Shown here: positions 45,256 to 55,425 of the stretch, in pieces
Layout: every line of letters starts with the position of its first letter
Numbering within the stretch: the first letter of the stretch is position 1
Source of the DNA: an uncultured Clostridia bacterium
GTDB taxonomy: Bacteria; Bacillota; Clostridia; Oscillospirales; CAG-272
Direction: 5' to 3'
DNA: 64,000 bases
Assembly (NCBI GenBank): GCA_947630015.1
Contig: CANRFY010000004.1
Coordinates: forward strand, 1-64,000
Notes under the pieces: generated by a model
Database searches by the model: none
Seen by the model: only the letters and a program-made list of their open reading frames with translations
What the model was told of the DNA's origin: nothing
Made by a program: the position numbers and the translations under genes

Positions 45256-46671
45256 ATGAACGACAAATACGAATCCCCGCTGTCCCAGCGGTACGCGTCC
45301 GAATATATGCTCCGGCTGTTCTCGCGCGATACGAGAACGCAGACGTGGAGACGGCTTTGGGTCGCGCTCGCGAGAGCGGAATCTAAGCTCGGACTGCCGA
45401 TAACGGACGAGCAGGTGGCGGAGCTTGAAGCCCACATTGAAGATATCGACTATGACGCCGCGGACAAAAGGGAGCGCGAGGTGCGCCACGACGTCATGGC
45501 GCACGTATACGCATACGGACTCGCGGCGCCGTCGGCGGCCGGCGTGATACATCTCGGCGCGACGAGCTGCTACGTGACGGACAACGCGGACGCGATCATA
45601 TACCGCGACGCGCTTCTGTATATACGCGGCGAGCTTTTATCCGCGATAAAGAATCTGTGCGCGTTCGCGGACGAATACAAATCGACCCCGACGCTCGGCT
45701 ACACGCATTATCAGCCGGCGCAGCTCGTCACGATCGGAAAGCGCGCGTCGCTGTGGATACAGGATTTCGTGTCCGATCTGGAGGAGATAGATTTCGCGCT
45801 CGGTCAGATCAAGTTCCTCGGCTGCCGAGGCACGACGGGGACTGAGGCGAGCTTCTGCGAGCTTTTCGACGGCGACACGTCGAAAATAGACGAGATGAAC
45901 CGCATGATAGCGGACGAATTCGGGTTCGATAAGATATACGACGTCTGCGGACAGACGTATCCGAGAAAGACGGATTCGCGCATCCTCGATTGTCTGTCCT
46001 CGATAGCGCAGAGCGCGTACAGGATGGCGAACGATATCCGCCTGCTCCAGCACGACAGACAGGTGGAGGAGCCGTTCGAGAAGAATCAGATCGGATCGTC
46101 CGCGATGGCGTACAAGCGCAATCCGATGAGATGCGAACGCATATGCTCGCTGTCGCGGTATCTGATCGCGGACGCGCAGAACGCGGCTATGACGGCGTCG
46201 GTGCAGTGGCTGGAGAGGACGCTCGACGATTCGGCGAACCGCCGCATATCGATGCCGGAGGGATTTTTATGCGCGGACGCAGTTCTCAGGCTCGTATGCA
46301 ACGTGACGGACGGACTGCACGTAAACGAGAAGATCGTCGAGGCGGCGGTGAGGGAGTATCTGCCGTTCATCGCGACGGAAAATCTCATGATGGAGGGCGT
46401 CAAGCGCGGCGGCGACAGGCAGCAGCTCCACGAGATCATACGCGAATGCTCGATGGCGGCGACGGCGAGAATGAAGAACGGCGAGCCGTGCGGCCTTTTG
46501 TCGGAGCTTGCGAAGCATAAGGAATTCGGCATGACGGAGGCGGAGATGGAATCCGTGCTTGATCCGCATCTGTACACGGGCAGATGCGCGGAGCAGGTGG
46601 AGAGATACATCAAAAAGCTTTCGCCGATGCTGGAGGGCGTCGGCGGCGATACTGCGGAGATCAATATCTGA
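45256..46671 (+). CDS. purB: adenylosuccinate lyase
   Basis: A 471-residue fumarase-superfamily lyase acting on SAICAR and adenylosuccinate. GATSCYVTDN, TLGYTHYQPAQ and the signature GSSAMAYKRNPMRCE (mobile catalytic loop) are intact, and the length is normal. It is the eukaryotic/Clostridia-type rather than the short Bacillus type. It lies directly downstream of purA. Confidence 0.95.
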   Translation: MNDKYESPLSQRYASEYMLRLFSRDTRTQTWRRLWVALARAESKLGLPITDEQVAELEAHIEDIDYDAADKREREVRHDVMAHVYAYGLAAPSAAGVIHLGATSCYVTDNADAIIYRDALLYIRGELLSAIKNLCAFADEYKSTPTLGYTHYQPAQLVTIGKRASLWIQDFVSDLEEIDFALGQIKFLGCRGTTGTEASFCELFDGDTSKIDEMNRMIADEFGFDKIYDVCGQTYPRKTDSRILDCLSSIAQSAYRMANDIRLLQHDRQVEEPFEKNQIGSSAMAYKRNPMRCERICSLSRYLIADAQNAAMTASVQWLERTLDDSANRRISMPEGFLCADAVLRLVCNVTDGLHVNEKIVEAAVREYLPFIATENLMMEGVKRGGDRQQLHEIIRECSMAATARMKNGEPCGLLSELAKHKEFGMTEAEMESVLDPHLYTGRCAEQVERYIKKLSPMLEGVGGDTAEINI

Positions 46672-46813
46672 CGCGGGGACCACGCAAAAGCAACCAGAGG
46701 TTGCATGATACGCCGGCGTCTGTGCCGCAGCGGCTTAAATCGACGGCGGCGGGAACACGGCGCGCGTGAAATGCGCAACAGATGCTTGCACAAAAAAGAT
46801 ACAAAGATTGGTT

Positions 46814-46842
46814 GCAAAGACCGAGGCGGCATAATATAATAT
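46814..46842 (+). promoter_or_regulatory. SigA-type promoter of glmS
   Basis: TTGCAA (46814-46819), 17-base spacer, TATAAT (46837-46842). The leader (about 30 bases) is too short for a glmS ribozyme. Confidence 0.7.
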
Positions 46843-46880
46843 TCGTAATGCGATAAATATAATGCTGCGAGGTCAAAAAA

Positions 46881-48695
46881 GTGTGCGGTATAATCGGATA
46901 CACGGGCGTTAAAAACGCTCAGGATATACTTATAGAAGGACTGCGGAAGCTCGAGTACCGCGGATACGATTCGGCCGGCGTGTCGATACAGCACGACGGC
47001 GTGATCGATACGGTCAAATCGTCGGGACGCATAGACGCGCTCGTCGAAAAGCTCGGGGACGGAATTCCCGGCGTGACGGGAGTCGGCCATACGAGATGGG
47101 CGACGCACGGCGCGCCGAACGATACAAACGCGCATCCGCATATATCGAATAACGGCAGATTCGCGATCGTACACAACGGAATAATCGAAAACTACGAATC
47201 GCTGCGCGCCGAGCTGACAGCGGACGGCGTATGCTTCAAAAGCGATACCGACAGCGAGGTCGTCGCGTGCCTGCTCGAGCTGTACTACGACGGCGATTTC
47301 AAATCGGCTGTGTATAAGGCTGTCGGCAGACTCGAGGGATCGTTCGCGCTCGGTATCGTATGCGCCGATCATCCCGGGCGGCTGTTCGCCGTCAAAAACA
47401 TGAGTCCGCTCATCATCGGCGTCGGCGAGGGCGAGAACTATTTCGCGTCGGACGTGACGGCGTTCATCGGCCACACGAAGGACGTGATCCGTTTGAGCGA
47501 CGGTCAGGCCGCCGAGATAACGGCCGAGTCGGTGACGGTTTACGACGCGGACGGGAACGAGACCGAGCCGGAGCGTTCGGTCGTGACATGGGATATCGAG
47601 GCCGCTGAGAAGGGCGGATTCGAGCATTTCATGCTCAAGGAGATAATGGAGCAGCCGAGGGCGCTCGAGGCGACGATAAAGCCGAGAGTGAAAAAGGGAC
47701 GTCTTGCGCCCGAGGGACTTGAAGAACTCGACATATCGAAGGTGAGCCGCATCGTCATCGTGGCGTGCGGCAGCGCATATCACGCCGGCGTCGTCGGCAA
47801 ATATGTGATCGAGCGGCTGTGCCGCATCCCGACGACGGCGGAGCTTGCGAGCGAGTTCCGTTACAGCGATCCCATACTCGACGAAAGCGTGCTTGTGATC
47901 GCGATCTCGCAGTCGGGCGAGACGGCAGATACGCTCGCCGCTATGCGGGAAGCGAAGGGAAAGGGCGCGCGCGTGATGTCGATAGTGAACGTCGTCGGTT
48001 CGAGCGTGGCGAATCTTTCCGACAACGTGCTTTATACGTGGGCGGGACCCGAGATCGCGGTCGCGACGACGAAGGGATATACGACGCAGGTCGCGATGCT
48101 GTACATTTTCGCCGTATGGGCGGCGGGGAAGCTCGGCAGGATCTCATCCGAACGCGAAGGAGAGCTGACAAAATGCATTCTGGCGCTGCCGGAGAGGGTC
48201 CAGCACGCGATCGATCTGAATATGCACGTCGAATCGCTTGCGAAAAAATATCACACGTATAAAACGCCGTTCTTCATCGGACGCAATTTCGATTATGCGT
48301 CGTGCCTCGAGGCGTCGCTGAAGCTGAAGGAGATATCGTACATCCACTCCGAGGCATATGCGGCGGGCGAGCTGAAGCACGGCACGATAGCGCTGCTATC
48401 GCCCGACGAGCTTGTAATCGCGTATTGCTGCCACGAGGCGCTGTACGATAAAATGATGTCGAACGTCAAGGAGGTAAAGGCGCGCGGAGCGCGCGTGCTT
48501 GCCGTGGCGCAGGAGGGCAATAAGCGCGTACTTGCCGAGGCGGACGACGTTATCTACGTCGCGGATACAGACCCTTTGTTCATGGCGCTGACGCAGATAG
48601 TGCCGATGCAGCTGTTCGCGTATTATGCGGCGAAGGAGAACGGCTGCGACATCGATAAGCCGAAGAATCTGGCAAAATCGGTGACGGTCGAATAA
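46881..48695 (+). CDS. glmS: glutamine-fructose-6-phosphate aminotransferase
   Basis: A 604-residue enzyme that makes glucosamine-6-phosphate for peptidoglycan. The start is GTG, leaving nucleophile C2 after processing (MCGIIGYTG). [18 protein letters not shown] marks the glutaminase domain; two SIS domains follow ([29 protein letters not shown]), and the C-terminus [13 protein letters not shown] is canonical. No glmS ribozyme was recognised upstream. Confidence 0.96.
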   Translation: MCGIIGYTGVKNAQDILIEGLRKLEYRGYDSAGVSIQHDGVIDTVKSSGRIDALVEKLGDGIPGVTGVGHTRWATHGAPNDTNAHPHISNNGRFAIVHNGIIENYESLRAELTADGVCFKSDTDSEVVACLLELYYDGDFKSAVYKAVGRLEGSFALGIVCADHPGRLFAVKNMSPLIIGVGEGENYFASDVTAFIGHTKDVIRLSDGQAAEITAESVTVYDADGNETEPERSVVTWDIEAAEKGGFEHFMLKEIMEQPRALEATIKPRVKKGRLAPEGLEELDISKVSRIVIVACGSAYHAGVVGKYVIERLCRIPTTAELASEFRYSDPILDESVLVIAISQSGETADTLAAMREAKGKGARVMSIVNVVGSSVANLSDNVLYTWAGPEIAVATTKGYTTQVAMLYIFAVWAAGKLGRISSEREGELTKCILALPERVQHAIDLNMHVESLAKKYHTYKTPFFIGRNFDYASCLEASLKLKEISYIHSEAYAAGELKHGTIALLSPDELVIAYCCHEALYDKMMSNVKEVKARGARVLAVAQEGNKRVLAEADDVIYVADTDPLFMALTQIVPMQLFAYYAAKENGCDIDKPKNLAKSVTVE

Positions 48696-48760
48696 ACGAT
48701 CGCGGGGATCCGCCCCGCATCCCGACATCGGGAGGACATAAACTTTTACTTGGTAGACTT

Positions 48761-50290
48761 ATGGAAAAAATTCTGGTGCTTGATTTCGGCGGTCAGTATA
48801 ATCAGCTGATCGCGCGCCGCGTCCGCGACGAACACGTATACGCGGAGATTTTGCCGTATACGACGCCGATAGAGGAGATCGCCGAGGCGGGGTACAGCGG
48901 CATCATATTCACGGGCGGGCCGAATTCGGTGTACGACGACAATTCGCCGCATTACGATCCGAAAATACTGTCCCTCGGCGTGCCTGTACTCGGCATCTGC
49001 TACGGCTGCCAGCTCATCGCGTGGATGGAGGGCGGACGCGTCGCGTCCGCGCCCGTGTCCGAATACGGCAAGATCGAGCTTGAAGTATGCGAGGGGAGCG
49101 CTTTGTTCGACGGCGTGCCGGAGAGCAGCGTCGTTTGGATGAGCCATACGGATTATATATCCGAGCCTCCGGCAGGATATCGCGTCACGGCCGTGACGGG
49201 CGACTGCCCGTGCGCGGCGATGGAGTGCGCGGAGCGCGGCATATACGCGGTGCAGTTCCATCCCGAGGTGACGCATTCCGAATACGGCCAGCGAATGCTG
49301 CACAATTTCCTCTACGGCGTATGCGGCTGCCACGGCGACTGGATCATGGACGATTTCATCGAGAAGACGGTCGTGTCGCTCCGCGAGCGTATCGGGGATA
49401 AAAAAGTCGTTCTCGGACTGTCCGGCGGCGTCGATTCGTCGGTGGCGGCGGGACTTTTGTCGCGCGCGGTCGGGAAGCAGCTGACGTGCGTGTTCGTCGA
49501 TCAGGGACTTATGCGCAAGGACGAGGGCGACATGGTGGAGAATACGTTCACGAGCCTGTTCGACATGACGTTCGTCCGCGTCAACTGCCAGGGCCATTTT
49601 CTGTCGAAGCTGGCGGGCGTCACCGATCCCGAGGATAAGCGCAAGATAATAGGCTCGGAGTTTTACGGCGTTTTCTGGGATGAGATCAGACGCGCCGGCG
49701 GTGGCGGATTCTTCGCGCAGGGGACGATATATCCGGACTGCATCGAGTCCGGCAAGGGCGACGCGGCGGTCATAAAAACGCACCATAACCGCGTAAAAAT
49801 GCCCGACGACATCGAATTTGAGGGCGTTATCGAGCCGCTCTCCGAGCTGTTCAAGGACGAGGTTCGCGCCGTCGGCGAGAAACTCGGCATCCCGCGCGAG
49901 CTTGTATGGCGTCAGCCGTTCCCGGGGCCGGGACTCGGCGTGCGCATCATCGGCGAGGTCACGGCGGAGAAGGTGAAGATTCTCCAGGAGGCGGACGCCA
50001 TTTTCCGCGAGGAGATGGCGAAGTCGGGATACGAACGCGAGCTGTCGCAGTTTTTCGCCGTTTTGCCGAACGTGAAAACGGTCGGCGTCATGGGCGATCA
50101 CAGGACATACGATCATCTTATCGCGCTCCGCGCGATCACGACGGACAATTTCATGACCGCGGACTGGGCGCGCATCCCGTATGAGCTTCTGGCGCGCGTC
50201 TCGAACCGCATCACAAACGAGGTCGAACACGTCAACAGAGTCGTGTACGATATAACGTCCAAGCCCCCGGGAACAGTCGAGTGGGAATGA
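48761..50290 (+). CDS. guaA: GMP synthase (glutamine-hydrolysing)
   Basis: A 509-residue enzyme converting XMP to GMP. The amidotransferase nucleophile is in GICYGCQL, with H/E in HPEVTHSE. The PP-loop [13 protein letters not shown] and the C-terminal [15 protein letters not shown] ending [16 protein letters not shown] are complete. Base composition drops sharply just after its stop. The guaA 3' end is a known insertion site of genomic islands in several Gram-positives, which fits the change, but no attachment repeat can be confirmed in this window. Confidence 0.96.
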   Translation: MEKILVLDFGGQYNQLIARRVRDEHVYAEILPYTTPIEEIAEAGYSGIIFTGGPNSVYDDNSPHYDPKILSLGVPVLGICYGCQLIAWMEGGRVASAPVSEYGKIELEVCEGSALFDGVPESSVVWMSHTDYISEPPAGYRVTAVTGDCPCAAMECAERGIYAVQFHPEVTHSEYGQRMLHNFLYGVCGCHGDWIMDDFIEKTVVSLRERIGDKKVVLGLSGGVDSSVAAGLLSRAVGKQLTCVFVDQGLMRKDEGDMVENTFTSLFDMTFVRVNCQGHFLSKLAGVTDPEDKRKIIGSEFYGVFWDEIRRAGGGGFFAQGTIYPDCIESGKGDAAVIKTHHNRVKMPDDIEFEGVIEPLSELFKDEVRAVGEKLGIPRELVWRQPFPGPGLGVRIIGEVTAEKVKILQEADAIFREEMAKSGYERELSQFFAVLPNVKTVGVMGDHRTYDHLIALRAITTDNFMTADWARIPYELLARVSNRITNEVEHVNRVVYDITSKPPGTVEWE

Positions 50291-50417
50291 TTACGGAAGC
50301 CCCAAAAAGCCAGTAACCATGCGGGTTTTAAAACAATTTGAGACTTATTATATTATAATTGTGTAGCATTTTATAGCCGCCAGATTTGAAAAATGAACAG
50401 GGAGATTGGAGATTAGT

Positions 50418-51842
50418 ATGTCGATGTTGGATCTTCAGCAGCAAAAATCAGAGTGGAAAAGAAAAGGTTGGTCTATTCCGGATTTAAGAGGCGGAAAGCA
50501 GGAGTGGTTTCAATTGGTAACAGAACTTGTTCAACTTATTGGAACCGGCACTGTGAGTGATTTAAGCTTGTGTCCACATTTAGCAACCGTAAATGTAAAT
50601 TATCCATGGCGCACCTATGCGCCATTTTTGAAAGGTGTCGGCTTGATAAGCAATCGATCCGGTACATTGAACCTGACTGAAATTGGAATTAAATTTTGCC
50701 AAGCGCCATCAAAGAAAGACTTGGCAGGAATGCTGCATGATAAATATCGCCTTTTTGGTGAAGTGTTGGAGTTAATGAGAATTTGCCCGAAAACTGTGGA
50801 AGAAATAGATAAAGATCTTTGTATAGCGTATCATTTAGATTGGGCGAATTTAAGTAACACAAGACGCAGAATGGATTGGTTTGAAGTCCTTGATCTGATT
50901 CAGTGCATTGGGAATCGAAAATGGAGTTTAACAAATGATGGACTTAATTTTCTTGATCAATTGCACTTAGTGACGCCTGAAGCGCTTGAGTCTTATTTAG
51001 TAGAGACTGAAGATAACAAGATCGAACCTCCTCCTGCAGAAATACAGGAGTTACTTAGTGCGTTGGAAGATGACCCGTCACTTCATAAAAAAAGAAATAC
51101 ATACAATATATGGGTTCCAAGCCCTAATAGGATCGAAAATCTGCGTACAATTGTGCAATTTTCGTTTGAAAGAGTGACGAGAGGAGAACTATTTAATTTT
51201 ATTGAAGAAGAATTTGATTTAAAGGTGAGCAGCGTTGAGTCTATGATGCCATTTCTAAAAGCAGATGGCTTATTGGAGGAAGTTGGCAAGAATATTTATA
51301 TAGCAACTTCAGCTGCTAAAGCATGGTGTGAAAGCGGAAACGATTTGGATTTTATCAGGATTCTTCACTCACATAAACGCTTTGTCGGCGAATTACTCGT
51401 TGCAGCAAAGAATGAATCTGTTAGAAATGATATTTACAGCCAAGCTAAAAAGTATGGTCTTAATTCTGAAAAAACGAGATGGATAATAGGCTTTTTGTTA
51501 GAAGCCGGACTTTTAGAAGAAACAAAATATTTGCATATAAAAACGACACCTACAGGATTAAAATTGGCTGCCGAATTACCACTTTCGGAAACAATATCGG
51601 AAGATATGTGTGAAAAGGATTCAAAAACAGCGAGCGAAAAAACAGTTGTGTATAATGAGGTTGCTGATAATGGCGATGACAAACTTTTTGATGCTTTAAG
51701 TGCATCGGCGACAGACCCAAAGGCTAACGGTAAAGCCTCGGGTGTTGCCTTTGAAGAATCTATCGCTGCTGTTTTCCGTTACATGGGGTTTGATGCCAAA
51801 CGAATAGGAGGACCTGGAAACACAGATGTTATTGATAGATAG
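50418..51842 (+). pseudogene. restriction-endonuclease-like protein, C-terminal part missing
   Basis: A 474-residue, AT-rich gene unlike its neighbours in composition. The product is made of repeated winged-helix-like segments (WFEVLDLIQCIGNRKWSLTN, SVESMMPFLKADGLLEEVGK) of the kind found in restriction endonucleases of the AlwI/type II-like group. At the very end it starts a PD-(D/E)xK nuclease fold, GVAFEESIAAVFRYMGFDAK followed by RIGGPGNTDVIDR, and stops there: the first catalytic Asp is present, the later E-x-K is absent. Complete relatives go on for another ~100 residues. It is therefore probably truncated, perhaps by the insertion of the phage arm that follows. The ATG at 50418 has GGAG six bases upstream. 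Confidence 0.6.
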
Positions 51843-51865
51843 CTGAATTTGCCTATACCCGGAAA

Positions 51866-51888
51866 CCCGCAGAAATGCGGGCTTTTTT
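51866..51888 (+). terminator. terminator after the truncated endonuclease gene
   Basis: Arms CCCGCA and TGCGGG with a GAAA tetraloop, then C and six T. Confidence 0.85.
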
Positions 51889-51912
51889 AATTCTAACGAG
51901 GAGGACAAATTC

Positions 51913-52350
51913 ATGCAGAGAAAGATTTCAGACATCCGGGCTGAGTTGCAAGGGATAAAGGCCAGAGAAAACTACACTCCGGAACAGCTGCGCAAGTTTT
52001 ACCGCAAGAGCGCGTGGCGTCGCGGCGTTTGTGATTACGCCGAGTGGCTGTTCGACGATTATCTCGACCGCCGCGATTTGCTCGGCGTTGACGAGGGAAT
52101 CGTAAGGATCGGAAAAATCACCGAGAAAGATTTGCTCAACGGAGCGTCGAGCTGGGAGCAGTACAGCCGCGGCGGTTGTGCCCTTGTTTATGACGAGGAC
52201 ATCTGTAAAGCGCTGTTCAGTCCGAAAGACCAGAAGCGTTCCCAGAACGGTGCGCTCCCTCCCAACGATCACGAGGATTGGATCGACGTTCAGACGAGAG
52301 CGCTCAAAGAGGCGGCAGAAAAGGTTCTGGCAGCCGTAAACCGGAGGTGA
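51913..52350 (+). CDS. phage protein, unknown function
   Basis: A 145-residue soluble protein with AWRRGVCDYAEWLFDDYLDR and a charged C-terminal helix. No family recognised. A GAGGAGG site precedes the ATG. It opens the tightly packed phage gene series, five bases before the next ORF. Confidence 0.55.
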   Translation: MQRKISDIRAELQGIKARENYTPEQLRKFYRKSAWRRGVCDYAEWLFDDYLDRRDLLGVDEGIVRIGKITEKDLLNGASSWEQYSRGGCALVYDEDICKALFSPKDQKRSQNGALPPNDHEDWIDVQTRALKEAAEKVLAAVNRR

Positions 52351-52354
52351 GCGA

Positions 52355-52498
52355 ATGAAAAGCTGGATAGTAACGGTTTGGGCGAGCGAGGAAATTGAGG
52401 TTGAAGCCGAAACCAAGGACGAGGCTGAGGCGCTCGCCACGGAACAGTCACAGTTTCCTTGGGTAGATTATTGCGAAACGGAGGAAAACGAAGAATGA
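52355..52498 (+). CDS. 47-residue acidic phage peptide
   Basis: A short ORF with GGAGGTG in front and a four-base overlap with the next gene. The sequence starts MKSWIVTVWASEEIEVEAET and is mostly acidic; its pattern (WIVTV...EIEVEAET..EA..LA) matches short DpnD/PcfM-like phage peptides. Role unknown. Confidence 0.5.
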   Translation: MKSWIVTVWASEEIEVEAETKDEAEALATEQSQFPWVDYCETEENEE

Positions 52499-52782
52499 AA
52501 TCAACGGGAATAATCAGGAGAGTTGATGATCTCGGAAGGATCGTCATTCCGAAAGAAATCAGAATGCAGCTCGGCATTCGGGAAATGACGCCGATGGAGC
52601 TGTTCGTCACGGACGACGACGGCGTTTTGTTCAAAATCTATCGACCGGAGCAGCCGATTCTTTCGATTGTGGAGCAGCTGCGAGTGGCGGTTGAAGATGC
52701 GGAGGATTTCTCCTGCAAATCCGAGGTGCTGCGTTCAGTTTACGAAATCAAAGAGAAGCTGAAACAGGAGGCACAAAAATGA
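52495..52782 (+). CDS. AbrB/SpoVT-type DNA-binding protein
   Basis: A 95-residue protein. Residues 1-50 form a swapped-hairpin AbrB domain (MKSTGIIRRVDDLGRIVIPK, then EIRMQLGIREMTPMEL), the DNA-binding domain of transition-state regulators. The helical C-terminus probably mediates oligomerisation. Start chosen at the ATG overlapping the preceding stop; the longer form would run through the previous gene. Likely a phage-borne regulator. Confidence 0.8.
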   Translation: MKSTGIIRRVDDLGRIVIPKEIRMQLGIREMTPMELFVTDDDGVLFKIYRPEQPILSIVEQLRVAVEDAEDFSCKSEVLRSVYEIKEKLKQEAQK

Positions 52783-53009
52783 TGCAGATGGACGGAATCA
52801 AAATCGAGGGCCACGTTGGAAGATGGCACGTTATTGACGAGGGCGAGTTCCGTGGAGAAAAGGTTTTTCTTCTGGAGCATGACACTTACGGCGACGAGGC
52901 CGCCTGTCTGATCGTCAACGAGAAGAAAGAAATTATTCTCGACGATGTTTGGAACGGCTTTTCTGATCTTGATTATCTGGAGGACTACGAAGATGATGAA
53001 GACGATTAA
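52779..53009 (+). CDS. small acidic phage/plasmid-type protein
   Basis: A 76-residue protein containing GRWHVIDEGEFRGEKVFLLE and HDTYGDEAACLIVN, then a very acidic tail. This pattern is seen on small proteins of conjugative elements and phages (LPD28-like). It overlaps the neighbouring genes on both sides. Function unknown. Confidence 0.5.
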   Translation: MMQMDGIKIEGHVGRWHVIDEGEFRGEKVFLLEHDTYGDEAACLIVNEKKEIILDDVWNGFSDLDYLEDYEDDEDD

Positions 53010-53151
53010 AGCGGGCTGGAAAGTAAAAATCCCGGACATCGGGCCGCTGGCGGTCTGTACGAAGTCCGGCAGAAAAGAAATTGAGATCGAGCTGGACGGT
53101 GTGCGCATGATGATCTCGACCCGCCTCTGCGAGGTTGTCGAGAAGAATTAG
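52993..53151 (+). CDS. 52-residue phage protein, unknown
   Basis: Start chosen at the ATG 52993 with GGAGG nine bases upstream; a second ATG follows directly. Basic N-terminus and IEIELDGVRMMIST strand pattern. It lies between the acidic protein and the DUF2786 gene with an eight-base gap. Confidence 0.45.
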   Translation: MMKTIKAGWKVKIPDIGPLAVCTKSGRKEIEIELDGVRMMISTRLCEVVEKN

Positions 53152-53159
53152 GAGGTCGT

Positions 53160-53831
53160 ATGGAGACAGATTACAGAGAGAAAATCAGGAAGCTGCTGGC
53201 CCTCGCCGAAAGCCCAAATGAGCATGAGGCAAAGGCCGCGCTCTTAAAAGCCCGCGAGCTGATGGCGGAACACAAGCTGACCGAGGCGGAGCTGGTTGAC
53301 AAGCCTTCACAGGAAGTCCTACACGTTCAGACAAGTATCACCTGCTCGAAGCGGAAGAACCCGTGGATCGTTGAGTTGTCCGCGGTTATCGGTGAAAACT
53401 ATTGCTGCAAGGCATACCGGACCCGCCACAAGGGAAAGCAGACCTGCACGGTCGGGTTCATCGGATTCGTGGATGATGTTGAGGTTTGCTACATGATCTT
53501 CAGATATGCGGTGGATTGCGTTCTTGCCGAGACAAAACGGATCCGGCAGAACAACAGCTGGCGGTACGGCGACGAGATTGCGAGGATGTGTGACAGCTAC
53601 GGATATGGCTTCGCAAGAGGCGTTTCCGAAGCGTTCACAAAGCAGCAGGAACAGAACGAGGAAGGCTGGGGACTGGTTCTGGTTATGCCGAAAGAAGTGC
53701 AGGAGGCCGCCGACAGCCTCGGCCACGGAAAGTTCATTCCGAAAGTTCTGGAGGATCTTCACGGGAGCTACTGGAACAGCGGATATAGAGACGGCAAAGA
53801 GTTCGACCCGAAGCGTCGGCTCGAAGCGTAA
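53160..53831 (+). CDS. DUF2786-domain phage protein
   Basis: A 223-residue protein. REKIRKLLALAESPNEHEAK and ALLKARELMAEHKL (6-40) is the DUF2786 segment found in many phages and mobile elements; the rest, with YCCKAYRTR, matches the DUF7168-like extension. Molecular role unknown, possibly nucleic-acid related. A GGAGG lies close to the ATG. The MTA/SAH nucleosidase follows after 12 bases. Confidence 0.75.
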   Translation: METDYREKIRKLLALAESPNEHEAKAALLKARELMAEHKLTEAELVDKPSQEVLHVQTSITCSKRKNPWIVELSAVIGENYCCKAYRTRHKGKQTCTVGFIGFVDDVEVCYMIFRYAVDCVLAETKRIRQNNSWRYGDEIARMCDSYGYGFARGVSEAFTKQQEQNEEGWGLVLVMPKEVQEAADSLGHGKFIPKVLEDLHGSYWNSGYRDGKEFDPKRRLEA

Positions 53832-53843
53832 GGAGGTGCGGAA

Positions 53844-54533
53844 ATGAAAATCGGAGTTGTTGTCGCGGAAGAATCCGAAGTAATGCCGATGCTGACCCTG
53901 TTCGGACAGAAAAACCTGATTATGGACAAAATGGTTTTCGGGTTCCGGTCGTGGATGTGGCACATTGACGACAAATACATCAGCGTTGTTCTGTGCGGCG
54001 CTGGAGAGATCGGGGCTGCTGCCGCAACGCAAATGCTCGTCTCGTTCTTCGGGGCGCAGCTGATTGTGAATATCGGCGTCTGTGGCGGCCTCACGGACGA
54101 TGCAGGGCCGCTTTCGCGGCTGCTGGTGAATGGTGTCTACCATTACGATCACGACACTTCGGCAGTCACAGGACGGCCTGTGGGAGCCTATCCGGGCATG
54201 GACAGATACCTACGCATCCCCGACGAGTTCTTCAGCGATTGCGAGTTCACGCGGGCGCTGATGTGGCCGAAGGCAATCTGCGCATCCGGCGATAAGTTTA
54301 TCGCGGATCCTCTGGACAAGCGCAGACTGTCAAAAGAAAGCGGAGCCAAGATTTGTGACATGGAGGCCGCGGGAGTGCTGCTGACGGCGCAGCGAGCGGG
54401 TGTTCCCGCGATTATCGTAAAGATCGTTTCGGACAGCACGGACGGCGGAGCAGATGAATTTAACCGAACGCTGACGAGCGCATCGGATGTGTGCGCGTCT
54501 TCGCTCGGAATGTTGTTGGAGGTAAATGTATGA
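53844..54533 (+). CDS. 5'-methylthioadenosine/S-adenosylhomocysteine nucleosidase-like protein (phage)
   Basis: A 229-residue PNP/UDP-superfamily nucleosidase. VVAEESEVMPML (E9) at the N-terminus, VNIGVCGGL, the DMEAAGV block (E174) and SDSTDGG (D197) align with the active-site residues of MTA/SAH nucleosidase, which also splits 5'-deoxyadenosine. It would remove SAH, MTA and 5'-deoxyadenosine, the products of SAM use. It is unusual as a phage gene. It is in one transcript with a radical-SAM-like protein, a SAM synthetase and a methyltransferase. GGAGG precedes the ATG, and the next gene overlaps its stop. Confidence 0.82.
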   Translation: MKIGVVVAEESEVMPMLTLFGQKNLIMDKMVFGFRSWMWHIDDKYISVVLCGAGEIGAAAATQMLVSFFGAQLIVNIGVCGGLTDDAGPLSRLLVNGVYHYDHDTSAVTGRPVGAYPGMDRYLRIPDEFFSDCEFTRALMWPKAICASGDKFIADPLDKRRLSKESGAKICDMEAAGVLLTAQRAGVPAIIVKIVSDSTDGGADEFNRTLTSASDVCASSLGMLLEVNV

Positions 54534-54937
54534 TTAAAGGTTTTACGGCGCAGCCTTTCGACGGGCTGAACACGCTTCCGGTTTATGTGAGCAATACGAA
54601 AACGTATTTTCTCACCGGCAAGGTTCCGGGAGGCTATGAAATAATCCTTGCCAAGCTCACGACTGGCGAATCCATGAGCGCGGGCAACCCACTCACCCAC
54701 GCCCTGTTCGAGAGCTTTACAGACCACGGGATCAGGGCAAAAGCAGCGAGGACCCGCGTGAGTGGGCGAGACAGGGAATTTGTGGCGGTGAAGAACGCGA
54801 TGATGGAAACCGGCGTTCAGTTCCACCCTGCTCTGCCGAACTCCTGCGAGACGATTCTGTACGCGCTCGGAGACTGGTTTCAAGTGCAGAATCCGGAAAT
54901 TACGGAGGTCGCCGTCGTGTCACAAAGCTGTCATTGA
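54530..54937 (+). CDS. unknown protein inside the SAM group
   Basis: A 135-residue soluble protein starting MIKGFTAQPFDGLNTLPVYV, with SGRDREFVAVKNAMMETG in the middle and a CH ending. No family recognised. The ATG overlaps the nucleosidase stop and has GGAGGT in front. Its position between SAM enzymes suggests a linked role, but this is only context. Confidence 0.5.
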   Translation: MIKGFTAQPFDGLNTLPVYVSNTKTYFLTGKVPGGYEIILAKLTTGESMSAGNPLTHALFESFTDHGIRAKAARTRVSGRDREFVAVKNAMMETGVQFHPALPNSCETILYALGDWFQVQNPEITEVAVVSQSCH

Positions 54938-54960
54938 ACTGACATTAAGGAGGAAGTATA

Positions 54961-55425
54961 ATGGTATCGTGCAAGATTATGGTTGCGCCCATGAGAATGC
55001 GTTTGGAGATCAAGAAGAAGTGCAACTTCTTCTGGCTCCGGGCAATCACGGACGTAGACATCACACAATGCTGCGCGAAATGTTTCATCGGTGCGAAGGA
55101 CAATCGCGTTTACTACGGAACGCTGCACAAGTCCGAAGCCGTCGTGGATATTGACGTAAAGCAATATCCCAACGCAAAGGCTTATTACCTCTGCGGGTTG
55201 AGCGACGGATTTGTGTGGGAGCTGAACACCCATGTAGCATTCGTGCCGGACAGAAACTCGGAAATTCACATCGAGACGGACCGGTACAAGTTGGACATCA
55301 CCAACGCAAGGCGCATAAACTTTTGGGATTATGTGCCGAACCCGCCGGGGATATTCACGAAACAGCAGAGAACCTGCCGCAACTGGATATTTGCAAATTA
55401 TCTGAAGGATGGTATGCCGTTATGA
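54961..55425 (+). CDS. cysteine-containing unknown protein inside the SAM group
   Basis: A 154-residue protein with a CCAKC cluster (37-41) and further single cysteines. KNCNFFW-like aromatic segments and NFWDYVPNPPGIF are the other marked features. No family recognised. AGGAGG precedes the ATG; the next gene starts in its stop codon (ATGA), so translation is coupled with the DUF1848 protein. Confidence 0.5.
   Translation: MVSCKIMVAPMRMRLEIKKKCNFFWLRAITDVDITQCCAKCFIGAKDNRVYYGTLHKSEAVVDIDVKQYPNAKAYYLCGLSDGFVWELNTHVAFVPDRNSEIHIETDRYKLDITNARRINFWDYVPNPPGIFTKQQRTCRNWIFANYLKDGMPL

Noticed and set aside
46672..46880. glmS ribozyme upstream of glmS
   Set aside because: None of the conserved ribozyme core strings seen, and the promoter leaves a leader of only about 30 bases.
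46086..47783. 565-residue minus-strand ORF across purB and glmS
   Set aside because: Antisense to two well-defined enzymes; no domain recognisable.
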